Source of the DNA: Nannochloropsis salina CCMP1776
Taxonomy: Eukaryota > Sar > Eustigmatophyceae > Eustigmatales > Monodopsidaceae
Assembly (NCBI GenBank): GCA_004565275.1
Contig: SDOX01000128.1
Location: 372,839 to 436,838 of the forward strand
Reading direction: 5' to 3'
DNA: 64,000 bases
Each line of letters begins with the position of its first letter. The first letter of the stretch is position 1. The position numbers were made by a program, and so were the translations under genes. Positions 23,709 to 33,574 of this stretch are shown here, in pieces. A model generated the notes under the pieces. The model made no database searches, had not been told where the DNA came from, and saw only the letters and a program-made list of their open reading frames with translations.

Positions 23709-26381
23709 TTACACGTTGATGACCCCCATTCCAGGTACCTGGATCTCGCGCACTCCATTTGGGTAGTGCCGCTCCACCTGACCGGAAGGGAACTCAAATA
23801 TCTCCAAGCCCGAGGCAGCAACTGTGGTATGCTTTGTCTGATTGGCAGCGTACCAGTAGACTACGTCCCCTGTTCCCGCCTCGACAGTCTTGATGTCTCC
23901 GTTCATAAAGTGTACGATGCTCTTTCCGTTCGGGTGCACCTCCTTGACCGTGCCGTTGGAGTAGTGCCACTCCTCCCGGCCGTCTGGAAGCTTGCGGATG
24001 GTTTTTCCTCCTCCCCCTTTACCTGACGCGGCGGGTTGTTTTGCTTTCTTTTCGGACGTAAGGACAGAGGATGAAGAGTCCTCTGCCGCAGAAGCAGGTT
24101 GAGAGTCCTGCTTGGCTACAGGTAGCGGCCTTTCTCGTCGAAAGAGCACCTGGCCTTGGTGCAAGTGATGATAAGGAGGGGCGAAAGGAGGCGGCCTCTC
24201 GCTGATGATGGCTGCCGATGGTGATGTCCTTGCTCCGCCCCATGACAAGTCGGATGTGCGTCCTATGATGCTTTGGGTGGAAGAAGGGGGTGTCACCGTA
24301 TACTCGCGAACGCCGTGCGGCCTTGGAGAGGTGGGATACCCGGGGGAGCTACCCTCTTGGACGGCATTGGTCCCTTCCTCCGCCCCTGCCTTTCCGTCAC
24401 CCTGCCGAGACAAAAAAGAGCATGGTGGGACTCCGATAGAATGGCCAGCCCCGAGTGCTCTTTTCTCAAGCCTGAGGGGAGAAGCGGACGTAGGATGGGA
24501 CAGAGGCCTTGCGCCCGTGTGGCCGGTAGAAAGTGGGGAGGTCGGCAGGGGCGAGTCCCGCGGCTGCCTTGCGGCGGACATGGACGACGCGTTCTGGCCT
24601 CTGGGCCCAATCCCTGACCGAAGCCCGGGGCTCGCCGCCCCTGTCTTCGCCGATTCCACTTGGCGTTGAAGCTCCTCCAGACGGGCTTGTTGCTCCTGGA
24701 TCAGAGCCGCCTGCCGCTTGCTGTTGGCGGCCCATCTCTTCCTTTGCCCTTCGGCGTCCAGCTTCATCTTCTCGATGGTGGCAAGCAGGGCCTCCCGCTC
24801 GACCCGTTCCTCCCGCGTCGGCAACGCGCGTTGCACTTCCAAATAGCGCCTTGCCTCCGCCTGCTCCCGGAGGAACGCTTTCTTCTCCTTGCCTACCAAC
24901 TCCCGTTGGTCTTCGCGCCATTTCTCAATTGCCGCCCGCTCCGTGACGGCCCATGCCTCCACTTGCTCCTTCCGGTTCCGGGCCTCGGCCAGCATGGCCT
25001 CGGACCGGCGTCGCTGTTTTTCGGCCGCCTTGGTCTCCTTCTCTGCCCGTGCCAGCTCCCGCTCGATCACCTCCTGCTTGTTTTCCAGCGCTCTTAAAAG
25101 CAACGACCCACGACGGCTGCCACAGCTCAAGCAGGTGTCGAGGGAGGAAGGGAACGAAGGATGTGAGGGGGGAAGACCGACATTTCCCTCGCAGAAGCGT
25201 TGGTTCGAGTGGCTTTTGGTGCGGTTTCCCTGATACTTCCCGCGCTGCTTTCCATCTTCTCTTCCTCTGTCGGCAGTCAAGTTCTCCCCGACGTGACCTG
25301 GTTCCATTTCGTCCTCCTCGTCCTCTTCATCCTCCTCGTCCACTTCGTCCTCCTCCTCCTCCTCCTCCTCCTCCTCCTCCTCCACCGCCTCCTCCCCCAC
25401 TATCGCTGGACGTCCCTCCTGGTCTACCGCCACCGTCCATCCCATTCCTTGCGCCCCTTTGGCAGCCCATGGCTCGGGCCCGTCCTGGAGAGAAATGGCG
25501 GGAAACCCTGCCAAGGCCCGCTCCAGGCTCTCGAACTCCGTCATCTCCTCCCTGTGCCGCGCCTGCCACGCTGCCATTTCGCTGCCAGAGCACAGGAACG
25601 AAGCCTGATCCTCACACTGCCCGCCCTCCTGGTCCCAGCCTCCCGCCTCTCGGTCCTCCTCTTCGCTGTCCGTGTGGAAGAGGCGCATCCTCCACTCCCT
25701 TCCATCAATCACGTCCCGGGCTTCCGCGGTCCCGGCGGCCGAGGGCGGCCAGTACGGATCGAAGCTCTTCGTCGCATTTCCCTCGAAGCTGTGCTCGTGC
25801 ACGTCGACTTTCTCTTGGCTCGTGGACTTGCTTTCCCTTTCTTCCCTCCAAGACGTCTCCTCCCCCACACCTCCACCTTCTCCCAAGTAGCCCTCGGTGG
25901 GGCTGGGGACAGGATATGAGGACCGCCCGGGCAACGGTTCCTCCATGGCAGTGCCCTGTTTCGAATCCGTCGCCCTCGCAGCTTTGGTGGTCGTGCCCCT
26001 CGTCGGTGCCTGTGAGACGAGCGCCAAGGGGGACCCCTCCGAGCGCTTGCGGGCAGGTTTGCTCTTCCGGGTGCTACTGGGGGGTACAGGAATCGGCTTT
26101 GAGGAAGAGGATGGGGACGGAGAAGTGCCAAACTTGAACCGATGCATTGCAGAGGGCTCCCTTCGCGACCCTTTGCGCAGGAATGAACGTGGTGTGCTTT
26201 GGGACGGGCTTTCGTGCTGGCCGTTCTTCATCTGTGCCGTCATGCCAAGCATCGGCGTAGTATTATCACCTGGTTGAGACTCATTGCCAATGGCGCACCT
26301 TGGAGTCCTCTTATTGCGAGGTGGAGTGCGGGCTAAGCCACGGGAAGGGCTAAGAGGCTCTTCTGCGCCATGAAAAGGCAT
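23709..26381 (-). CDS. CPAP/SAS-4-like protein with C-terminal TCP10 (G-box) domain
   Basis: An 890-residue protein in one open frame from ATG 26381. The N-terminal half is disordered and acidic, with a Glu-rich run encoded by a CTC/GAG repeat near 25330-25390. A coiled coil of roughly 150 residues follows (LENKQEVIERELARAEKETK onward; then EEQARLEELQRQ-type heptads). The last 100 residues form the TCP10_C domain, with beta-hairpin repeats KLPDGREEWHYSNGTVKEVHP, SIVHFMNGDIKT and FPSGQVERHYPNGVREI. This domain binds STIL/Ana2 in centriole assembly factors CPAP/CENPJ and SAS-4. The rest of CPAP, such as the tubulin-binding region, is not recognisable. An acceptor-like site (tttgcccgcag) lies just upstream at about 26400, so a further 5' exon is possible. 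Confidence 0.82.
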   Translation of the reverse strand: MPFHGAEEPLSPSRGLARTPPRNKRTPRCAIGNESQPGDNTTPMLGMTAQMKNGQHESPSQSTPRSFLRKGSRREPSAMHRFKFGTSPSPSSSSKPIPVPPSSTRKSKPARKRSEGSPLALVSQAPTRGTTTKAARATDSKQGTAMEEPLPGRSSYPVPSPTEGYLGEGGGVGEETSWREERESKSTSQEKVDVHEHSFEGNATKSFDPYWPPSAAGTAEARDVIDGREWRMRLFHTDSEEEDREAGGWDQEGGQCEDQASFLCSGSEMAAWQARHREEMTEFESLERALAGFPAISLQDGPEPWAAKGAQGMGWTVAVDQEGRPAIVGEEAVEEEEEEEEEEEDEVDEEDEEDEEDEMEPGHVGENLTADRGREDGKQRGKYQGNRTKSHSNQRFCEGNVGLPPSHPSFPSSLDTCLSCGSRRGSLLLRALENKQEVIERELARAEKETKAAEKQRRRSEAMLAEARNRKEQVEAWAVTERAAIEKWREDQRELVGKEKKAFLREQAEARRYLEVQRALPTREERVEREALLATIEKMKLDAEGQRKRWAANSKRQAALIQEQQARLEELQRQVESAKTGAASPGLRSGIGPRGQNASSMSAARQPRDSPLPTSPLSTGHTGARPLSHPTSASPLRLEKRALGAGHSIGVPPCSFLSRQGDGKAGAEEGTNAVQEGSSPGYPTSPRPHGVREYTVTPPSSTQSIIGRTSDLSWGGARTSPSAAIISERPPPFAPPYHHLHQGQVLFRRERPLPVAKQDSQPASAAEDSSSSVLTSEKKAKQPAASGKGGGGKTIRKLPDGREEWHYSNGTVKEVHPNGKSIVHFMNGDIKTVEAGTGDVVYWYAANQTKHTTVAASGLEIFEFPSGQVERHYPNGVREIQVPGMGVINV

Positions 26382-26990
26382 ATTTGTCACGCAGGTACCT
26401 GCGGGCAAAGTGAGGCGCGGGAGTGGTGAAGAACGACAAGACGGGTGCGGCTGGGCGGAGAACAGTCAAAGCAAACGACAAGAAGCCTCCTTAGCACCAG
26501 TGGTACATTTGTGCTGTATTTCACGGGGAAAAGGATTGCTGGATGTTAATCTCGAGGTATATCATAAAAATGCTGGTCGCACATTGTGTCTCAGCAGGAA
26601 AGAACGGGGTCGAAATTGCTTTTTGGGCGACATAAGCGAGAGGGGAAAACCACAGGAAGAAATGAACTAGCCCCCTCTCGATACCCACCACACGTTTCAT
26701 TCTCATTTTTCACATTCGAATCCGCGTGACGGGGGCCAATTCTTCGTGGGAGCCGGGGACGGGACGGCCTGGCGGCAAAGAGTTCACATTTCCGTGGAGA
26801 AAGCTACGCATGCTGTCGCTTTCGCGCGCTCATCGCTTACAAGTAGCAACCGTAGGCTCGTGTATGCGGGGGGGCCGGTTTTGTACGGCACACTTCTTTA
26901 TGTGTGGCGCGCGAGTCATATAAACTCACGAAAATATATACGAATGCGCTTTTTGACAACTCAGTCGCGTGGTAACATTTCCCCAGGTCC
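26382..26990. promoter_or_regulatory. Intergenic region between divergent genes
   Basis: 609 bases between the CPAP-like (-) and WDR4-like (+) starts. Acceptor-like sites near both starts (about 26400 on the minus strand, 26987 on the plus strand) suggest that 5' untranslated or missing first exons lie here. Confidence 0.35.
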
Positions 26991-28460
26991 ATGCGCGACA
27001 AGCTTTTGGTGGCCGCAAAGGGTAGTGGCGGCGCAGGGATACTTTTATGTGCATATGCCGGGGAGGATGTATTTTTGATTGACACCAAGCAACCGGGAAA
27101 TGTCGTGGCTCTTCCCGTCCCTGATTTGTCAGCGGCTTCCGTGGACGGCACCGAGTCCAATACTGATGGCTTGGGGCAAGTGGAGGCTCTGGCTTTGACG
27201 GGGAATGGGAGGCGAGCGGCAGCACTGTACAGGCACAAAGTACTGGCGCTGTGGGACACAAGCGATAGCGCCAGCCCTGTCCTGCTCTCACACCGTTTGC
27301 TTCCCAAAAAAGCCTTTGCGCTTCTATTTGCTAGACTTGATTCGCCATCTGGCGACCAAGATCTCGGCCCGGGGACGGGGCAACAAGAGGATGTCGTACT
27401 CGTCAACGACAAAGTCGGGGACGTTCGGATGTACCGGGCCACAGCCGAAATGCTATCTAAGACCTCGGCATTCCTACTTGGCCATACAGCGTCTGTGGGC
27501 ACCTGCTTGGACCTGTCCCCTGACGGGGCACGCCTTGCTTCCGGGGATCGGGACGAGAAAGTCCGCGTCTCCCATTTCCCCTGCACCGTCGTCATCGAGA
27601 CGTACCTACTGGGCCACGAGAAATTCGTCAGCTCGGTCAACTTTGTAGAAAATGGCGCGAAGGTGTTGACAGGCAGCGGGGACCAAACCCTTGCCTTGTG
27701 GGACGCGCATACAGGCTGCGAGGTTGTAAGGGAAAGTCTTCCCCCCCTCGAGGGGGAGCTCGTCGCGGAGGGCGAGCAGCTTGTGCCGGAGAACGGGGAA
27801 AGAGGACGCAACTCGAGCAAGAGCCCAAGCACTGTCGTCCCCTGTGCGGTGGCTGTGACTTCAGACAGCGCCCTAGCTGCCGTCACGTTGCTAGGCCAGA
27901 GCAAGCTTTTGGTGTACGCCCTGCCCGCTCTGAGCTTAATCCAGACACTGGACTTGCCGTCTGTGCCTGTGGGCGCCGCATTTATGGATAACCCGGAAGA
28001 AGCGGAAGAGAAAATCAGGAGGGTGCTGTACGTGACTGTGGGCGCGCCGGAATACCTCTTGGCGTACAGTGTGACCAAAGACGGGGAGGGGGGGGCGTGG
28101 AGGCTGGAGGCGGCTGAGGAAGGGATAGGGGTGCTGGTCAGTGTGAGACTCTTTGGGTCAAAAATGGGCTTGAAGGCCTCTTTGACCGTGGACGAGGGAG
28201 ACGAGGATTTCCTGGGCGGCATGACCAAGGAGAACTTGACCGTGCGGTGTGACTGGAACTCCCGGCAGCGCAGGGAAGAGCACGTGGAGAGGGCTCGTCG
28301 GAAACGCCAGGACAAGAGACATTGGGAGAGGGACGGGGCGGTCGCGGAGGAGGGGAAAGAGGGAGAAGCGGACCTGCCAGCCAAGGCGAAGCCTCGGACA
28401 GGGACACGATCTGGGGAAAAGGAGGGGCGGGAGGAGGGTACGCTGGCAGGACAGGCATGA
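26991..28460 (+). CDS. WDR4: tRNA (guanine-N7)-methyltransferase non-catalytic subunit, WDR4/Trm82
   Basis: The WD40 partner of the m7G46 tRNA methyltransferase METTL1/Trm8. A single frame of 489 residues. The diagnostic blade pair is clear: LGHTASVGTCLDLSPDGARL then ASGDRDEKVRVSHFP (family DRDEKIRVS), followed by LLGHEKFVSSVNFV and GSGDQTLALWDAHTG. The N-terminal blade (KLLVAAKGSGGAGILLCAY, then VFLIDTK) aligns with the start of human WDR4, which supports ATG 26991. Two inserts with acidic and Ser-rich residues lie between blades. The tail after FLGGMTKENLTVRCDWN is Lys/Arg/Glu-rich, about 80 residues, and unusual in length. The protein lies divergent to the CPAP-like gene and convergent with the PHTF gene. 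Confidence 0.9.
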   Translation: MRDKLLVAAKGSGGAGILLCAYAGEDVFLIDTKQPGNVVALPVPDLSAASVDGTESNTDGLGQVEALALTGNGRRAAALYRHKVLALWDTSDSASPVLLSHRLLPKKAFALLFARLDSPSGDQDLGPGTGQQEDVVLVNDKVGDVRMYRATAEMLSKTSAFLLGHTASVGTCLDLSPDGARLASGDRDEKVRVSHFPCTVVIETYLLGHEKFVSSVNFVENGAKVLTGSGDQTLALWDAHTGCEVVRESLPPLEGELVAEGEQLVPENGERGRNSSKSPSTVVPCAVAVTSDSALAAVTLLGQSKLLVYALPALSLIQTLDLPSVPVGAAFMDNPEEAEEKIRRVLYVTVGAPEYLLAYSVTKDGEGGAWRLEAAEEGIGVLVSVRLFGSKMGLKASLTVDEGDEDFLGGMTKENLTVRCDWNSRQRREEHVERARRKRQDKRHWERDGAVAEEGKEGEADLPAKAKPRTGTRSGEKEGREEGTLAGQA

Positions 28461-28727
28461 TCAAAGCAGAAAGAATATCAAAGTAATGCAAGGGCCAGGG
28501 GGCACCCGTATTGTTGGTATCAGGTGACCCAGTCCCTTTGATCGGATCAGAAAGGCTCGTTGTTATTTTACACTTACTCTACCGGGCTCATTTCCCCCCA
28601 AGATATTGCTTTTTCCCGACTGACCTGCACGCCCGCAGTCAGAACGGGCCCTGGAAAAGGTTGCGCCCCGTCCGAATGCACGTTCGAAGGTAGAGTCCCT
28701 CTTGGACCGCACCTTCCAACGTGCCTC

Positions 28728-31077
28728 TCACTTCAACAATTGGTTCACCTTTAGCTTGAAGCCGAAGACGTCGCTGACCAAGGCGCTCAAGGCGGAAAGA
28801 AGGATAACGCGCGTGACTCGCACGAGGGTAGGAGACATGCTTAGCCCGCTGACGCGATTGGGCGAGTCCAGTTCCCGCAAGAGTTTCACCGCCAGCTTCA
28901 GGACGTTGGATGATATCTGAAGCTTTCCGAGCTTTGCACGATCGTTGCTTCGGCTGCAGTTCTCAAAAATGCGGAGTTGGACGTTCAGTTGCTCGGTCAG
29001 GAGGATGGTGGTGTCGCCGAACTTCTCGTTCGTCCGCGTCCCCAAGGAGAAAAAGCGGAGGAGGAAGATGGAAGAGATGCCGCCCCATATTACCAGCTCC
29101 CAGTGCCACAACTCCGTGAGAAAGGGACGCACGTCCTTGCAGAGGAAGACCTCCACACACAGGACGGCCAGGAAGAAGGCGACAGTTCGGAAGGTGGAGG
29201 AGACGACCGTGTCGGCCACGCGTTGGGCCTCGAAGCGGCGGAGCCAGGCCCGGCCCCCGCGGAGGGCCAACCACATCTTGATGTTGAGAGGGTTCTTGAG
29301 CGTGAAGTGCGGGATGGCGTAGCGGCTGGCTTTGGAGAAGGAGGTAAGCATGGAGAAGAGTTTGCTGTACTTGTAGCGTTTCTTGAAGACCAGCTCCGTG
29401 GCCGAGAGGACTTGCCGGAAGATGCTCCAGGCCAGCAGGTAGACCGCGAGGAAGCTCACGAGGCGGACGGCGCCCAAGGCCCACGGACAGGCCCCTTTGA
29501 TTTCGTCGCAACAACTGGTCCCTTCCTCCCTGGCCGGGCTGTACTGCCGCCCCGCATGCAGAGCGTCCTCCGCCTCCTGAACGAGGAGGAAAGGGAGCAG
29601 GCCCAACCAAAGCCGGGCGCTTCCTAAAGGCACATGGCTACTGACGCCTGGAGCCGCCCTTGTCTGCCCCCCTTCCTCCCACGCCATCCACAGCCGATGC
29701 AAGAGGGGGGCGGCGGCCGCCAAGGACGCCCCGGCCAGGGGGACCCCTGTCCTGTACATCCAGTCCTGCTCCGTGAGAGCGACGCGGTCTACCAGACGGC
29801 GCCGCATCTGACTGAGCGTCATCCCCACCTTGTACCGCTGTCCATTCTGATTCAAGAGCGTGACTCGGACGGAGGCCCCGCCCCCCAGCGGGTTCCTTCC
29901 TAGGCCGAGCATGCCTTCTTCTTCTTCCTCCTCCCGGCATGAGTCCGTGACGTTGAAGGGAGAGGGAGGGCGTTTGCAGGCAGGGCGGGCTGGCGAGAGG
30001 ACTCCGGTGAGGGTAGGGGATAAGAAAGGGAGCGGGTGTGCGAACAAGGAAGGCGGGGAGGAGGTGGGGGGGGGGAGGGCGTCGGGGAACCAGGCGCGCG
30101 ACGGGACGGGGCAAGCTGCAGCTGCTGTTACTCTTCATGATAACATGCTGCGCTTCTTGCTCTCGGAGCTCCTCGCTGTACATCTCTTCCTTGTGGTGCT
30201 CTTCTTCTTCCTCCTCCTCCTCCTCCTCCTCCTCCTCCTCCTCCTCCTCCTCCTCCTCCTCCTCCTCCTCCTCCTCCCCTTCCTCCTCCTCCCCCTCCTC
30301 CTCCTCCTCCCTCCCCGTATGTTTGCCCTCATTGATACCACCCGCCTGTACACTCGAATGAGCCATCTTGTTACCATCATAAACCTCAGGAACACGCTTC
30401 TTGTGATGCCTTACAAAGCCGTTTTCCTTCCCGTTGTCCTCCTCCTCGTCCTCCTCCTCGTCCTCTGCCTCTCCTTTCGCTATGCCCGCAGTCTTTGGAG
30501 GGGCATATGTAAGTCGCCGTTTTTTCGTCTTCAAACCTTCAGACTGCGATGCTGCGCACAAATGGCCGTATGACAACGCGGAGAATAACCACAAGACTAC
30601 AGGAATGACCGCCTCTGCCTGTAGCTGCTGCTGGACAGTCTCCGACGTCCTTCTCCAGCCATCGCACCGCATTAATATTGAACCACCATCCCAGAGTACA
30701 AGAAACGATGCCAGGCCTTGGGCAAAATACAGTAGAGTGCCTGCGACGTATGTGACGAAAGGCAGACGACGTCCCTTCCACCATGAAAAGGCGAAAGGAA
30801 AGAAAAGAATTCTGAAGGCCCCCCGCCACAGGACGGAGGAAAACCTTGGAGGCTCTGTATTAAAAGCGTTGGCGCTGCGAACAAAATCAACATCCAGTAA
30901 ACCTTCCCGTACACGTCTTGTCGATGACCCTCTATTGTAATTTAGTGTGGGCGAGTACTGTAGGGAAGAGCGAGGAGACCTCTCGGCATGATGCTTGTTG
31001 CCAGGAATCCTCGTGACGGGCCCAGACGACAACCTTCTCTTGTTGCCAGCATGAACGTCGACATTGACGAGTACCAT
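28728..31077 (-). CDS. PHTF-family multi-pass membrane protein
   Basis: A homologue of animal PHTF1/2 ('putative homeodomain transcription factor', in fact an ER-type membrane protein of unknown function). Proposed exons 31077-30132 and 29989-28728 give 735 residues, close to human PHTF1. The N-terminal block has EGLLDVDFVRSANAF and FRILFFPFAFSWW, both strongly PHTF-like. The C-terminal block has IPHFTLKNPLNIKMWLALR, ADTVVSSTF, HWELVIWGGISSIFLLRFF, TTILLTEQLNVQLRIF and NVLKLAVKLLRELDSPNRVS, with several membrane segments. Between them lies an acidic linker with about 35 Glu codons in a row (30205-30300). The intron inside the linker is proposed from phase only, so its edges are uncertain by tens of bases. 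The very first residues are also unsure: the family's opening WYQ motif was not found upstream. Confidence 0.8.
30208..30312. repeat. CTC/GAG trinucleotide microsatellite
   Basis: A nearly pure (CTC)n run on the + strand, broken by a few CCC and TTC units. It is translated on the minus strand as a long polyglutamate stretch in the PHTF-family protein. A shorter similar run at about 25333-25386 encodes Glu in the CPAP-like protein. Confidence 0.9.
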
Positions 31078-32541
31078 AAGTAGTGGCCCTGCTAGATGAT
31101 CGTGGCGTTAGAAGAGGCAGGATCAACATTCCAGAAAGGCGTGTTTGGTGTGGGAGGTTGAGGCATGGCGTATCGCTTCCTCCGGGTCGCTTTGCTGCTT
31201 TCCTCTCCTTCTCTCGTTGAAAAAGGGTGCTTTTATCGGTAGGTGGTGCCATGCTGCCATGCAGTCGAAAAAATTGCCTTTATCTGTTTTTTAGATGTGT
31301 GGATTGTGTGTTCTTGCAGGATCCCGGTGCATGCGTTTACTCGGACAAACTGGAGTGAAACCCATTCTCCTTAATCGGATTCGAAAATTCGAGCGTTCGC
31401 TCGAAATGTGCTGAGCAAATCAATCTTGTGAGGGCCAAATGGTTAGAATATAAAGTTATCGCATTTGAGCAAAGTGCGTCATCGTCCCCGTCACGCATCG
31501 CGTTGGGACGGAAGATTGGGGTCCCGATCCCCCGGACTCATGCTTTCTTCAAATTCTTTTATTTATATATCTTTGTCAATTTACGCCATGCTAGAATAAG
31601 AATCAATTATTTGCATGTTGTTCCGGGGGATATCTCGAAAATTATGAAGAGTTTCAACTTTTCCCCCGCAAATTCCTGTGCCATATGCCTGTCAACCTGG
31701 ACAATTTTTGCTGTAGGTTTAGCAGCACCTGATACTCCTGCTTTTTCGAGACTAGTTGTCCGCTCTTATCTTATAACACTATAACGTGAAGCCATGAGTC
31801 GAGTTTTTGTCGCTCACAAGGACGGTCAGCCTTCGAACTAATGAACTTGAGCATCCTTTCATCCTTGCCTAAACAACGTGCCTCGTTGAAGCCGTATCTT
31901 TGAAAGGATAGCCGATGTAGTCATTCAGACCGATATGATCGCTCTACATCTTTTCATGGATATTGTGTGGCACACCAGCAACTATGGTTTGTCTTTTTGT
32001 TCAAAAACAGGCGTGTAGGTGAGGTGAATAGCATGAAAATTGGGTTCGAGGGTCTTCACCCGTCATCCTTCCCTTTGAAGAAGGCGCTGATTGAATTCAG
32101 GATATATCTCGGCCGCCGTGGAGAGAGAGAGATACGAGCATGCTATGTTTGCAGGGAGTGGTCGTGCAACCTGTGTCTGTCGCGCGCAATCCCCACTTAC
32201 TCAATGTAGAGTCTGACATCTTGGCGGCGAGGGGCTTGCGGCGGTGCTGCCTGCTTGCTGATGGTTGTGGCAGTTGCATGGGAGAGCTTTGCTCGCGTTC
32301 CTCGCACGGTACCCAACAGCAACCCTCCTTCCTTCCAGCCTCCCTTCTCGAACTTTTGCGACCTGAGAGCCACAGTGCAGTGGGAGCAAGGATATTGCTT
32401 GTCGCGATTCATGAATGCGTGGCTTTATGACAACGAAATCGTTTCTGTAGTGCGTACTATTTTCGCAGATGTCCATGACGTCTTCACCCGTTCTCCATTT
32501 CTCGCACGAAACAGGCCCCTCGCACCAACTTTCCAGTCAAA
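31078..32541. promoter_or_regulatory. Intergenic region between divergent genes
   Basis: About 1.5 kb upstream of PHTF (-) and PsbW (+). From about 31260 to 31960 it is A+T-rich. A minus-strand frame at 30932-31252 beginning at ATG 31252 could contain an alternative PHTF first exon, but the match to the family is too weak to call. No other gene is seen. Confidence 0.4.
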
Positions 32542-33214
32542 ATGAAGGTCTTCTTCTCCCTCGCTGTCCTTATCGTCTGCTTGCAGGCTGTGATGGGGTT
32601 CATGCCCACAGCGCCCCTCCGCACCCGCCAGGTCATGAAGATGTCGGCTACCGACAACAAGGTCACCGAGGTGGTCAAGACCGGCAAGACCGCCCTTGCT
32701 GGCCTCACGCCCCTCATTCTGTCTTCCCCCGTCTTCGCCACGGAGGGAACGGGCGAGGTAGGTATTTTAACGGGAAGTGAAAAGGGAGGATGGTACATGC
32801 AGCTATGATGGTCGGCGTGTATCTCGGGCAAACCTGTAAGTTCCTGCGCCGCAACCTCGTCATGAGACCGTCCCGTTTCTCCCACGTCTTCCGCAGGCTC
32901 TGGGCGTGGATGACCCCCGCATTCTGCCCCTGGTCGCCTCCGTCGGCGCCGCGTTTGCCTTCCTTTTCTCCAGCTGGTCGAACAAGCAGGACAACGATGA
33001 GTTCTTCGACGGCTACCAGGACACGGAGCGCAAGGTAAGAGGCAGCGAGTCGAGGCCTTGTGATGGACGCTCTTGTGTCAGCCCCGGTCATGGTTTGGGT
33101 GTGGATTGCGCTTCTTCAGGGACTTGGGCATAAATTGTCGTGCCTCGGCGCGGAACTTGAAGCCTCATTGTCGCTTTCCCCTTTCTTTTTCGATCCCCCC
33201 CGGTATCGCAGTAA
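32542..33214 (+). CDS. psbW: Photosystem II subunit PsbW
   Basis: A nuclear-encoded small PSII subunit of 118 residues. Exons are 32542-32757, 32897-33034 and a third that contributes only the stop codon (33212-33214) after a strong polypyrimidine acceptor. Targeting is tripartite: a signal peptide MKVFFSLAVLIVCLQAVMGF, a transit-like stretch, then a thylakoid-transfer segment ending LSSPVFA before TEGTGE. The mature part has the PsbW pattern: GTGEALGVDDPRILPL, one membrane span (VASVGAAFAFLFSSW) and an acidic, Phe-containing tail (DNDEFFDGYQD). PsbW stabilises PSII dimers or supercomplexes in green algae and plants. If the second intron is kept, the frame runs on for about 25 residues of unrelated sequence. 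The family call rests on the short mature domain. Confidence 0.78.
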
Positions 33215-33574
33215 ATATAGGCGACGACAGTTATTGTCGCGACCATCTACGGACGAGCCCCAGCTGTGGACAGAGGCGGGCGTGGGCACGAGGACACGAG
33301 GCCCTGGGGTGACCCTCTGCCAGGAAGCTCGGAGGGGGACGGTCCAGGTAGTATACTGGCCCGGGTGCCTCGGTGTCAGGCGTCGAGCAGAGGGTTTGGG
33401 AGCCTAGTGGAAGCCGCGTGCGGACGCTTGAAGGGGGCGGGCGATGGGAACGAAAGAAGAAAGAAAAAAGAGCGCGACTGCTAAAAGCGGAAAGGAACCG
33501 TCTCGGACCCCCAGCCTGGTTGAGTTTGATTGATTTGTGCTCTAAAATGCAGGCGTTCGACCCCACTTTTTTCA
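33215..33574. other. Gap between convergent genes
   Basis: 360 bases holding the 3' ends of psbW (+) and the GYF gene (-). No gene is seen. Confidence 0.5.

Noticed and set aside
25333-25386. CTC run considered as a separate repeat element
   Set aside because: It is part of the CPAP-like coding sequence (Glu-rich) and too short and impure to list alone.
24953-26137. 394-codon + strand frame opposite the CPAP-like gene
   Set aside because: Proline-rich shadow of the acidic and GAG-repeat coding strand.
26837-28384. 515-codon minus frame opposite WDR4
   Set aside because: The other strand carries a complete WD40 protein; this frame has only Ser/Pro-rich composition.
30932-31252. Alternative first exon of the PHTF gene starting at ATG 31252
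   Set aside because: The peptide has a few Trp/Gln residues like the PHTF N-terminus, but no alignment could be defended.
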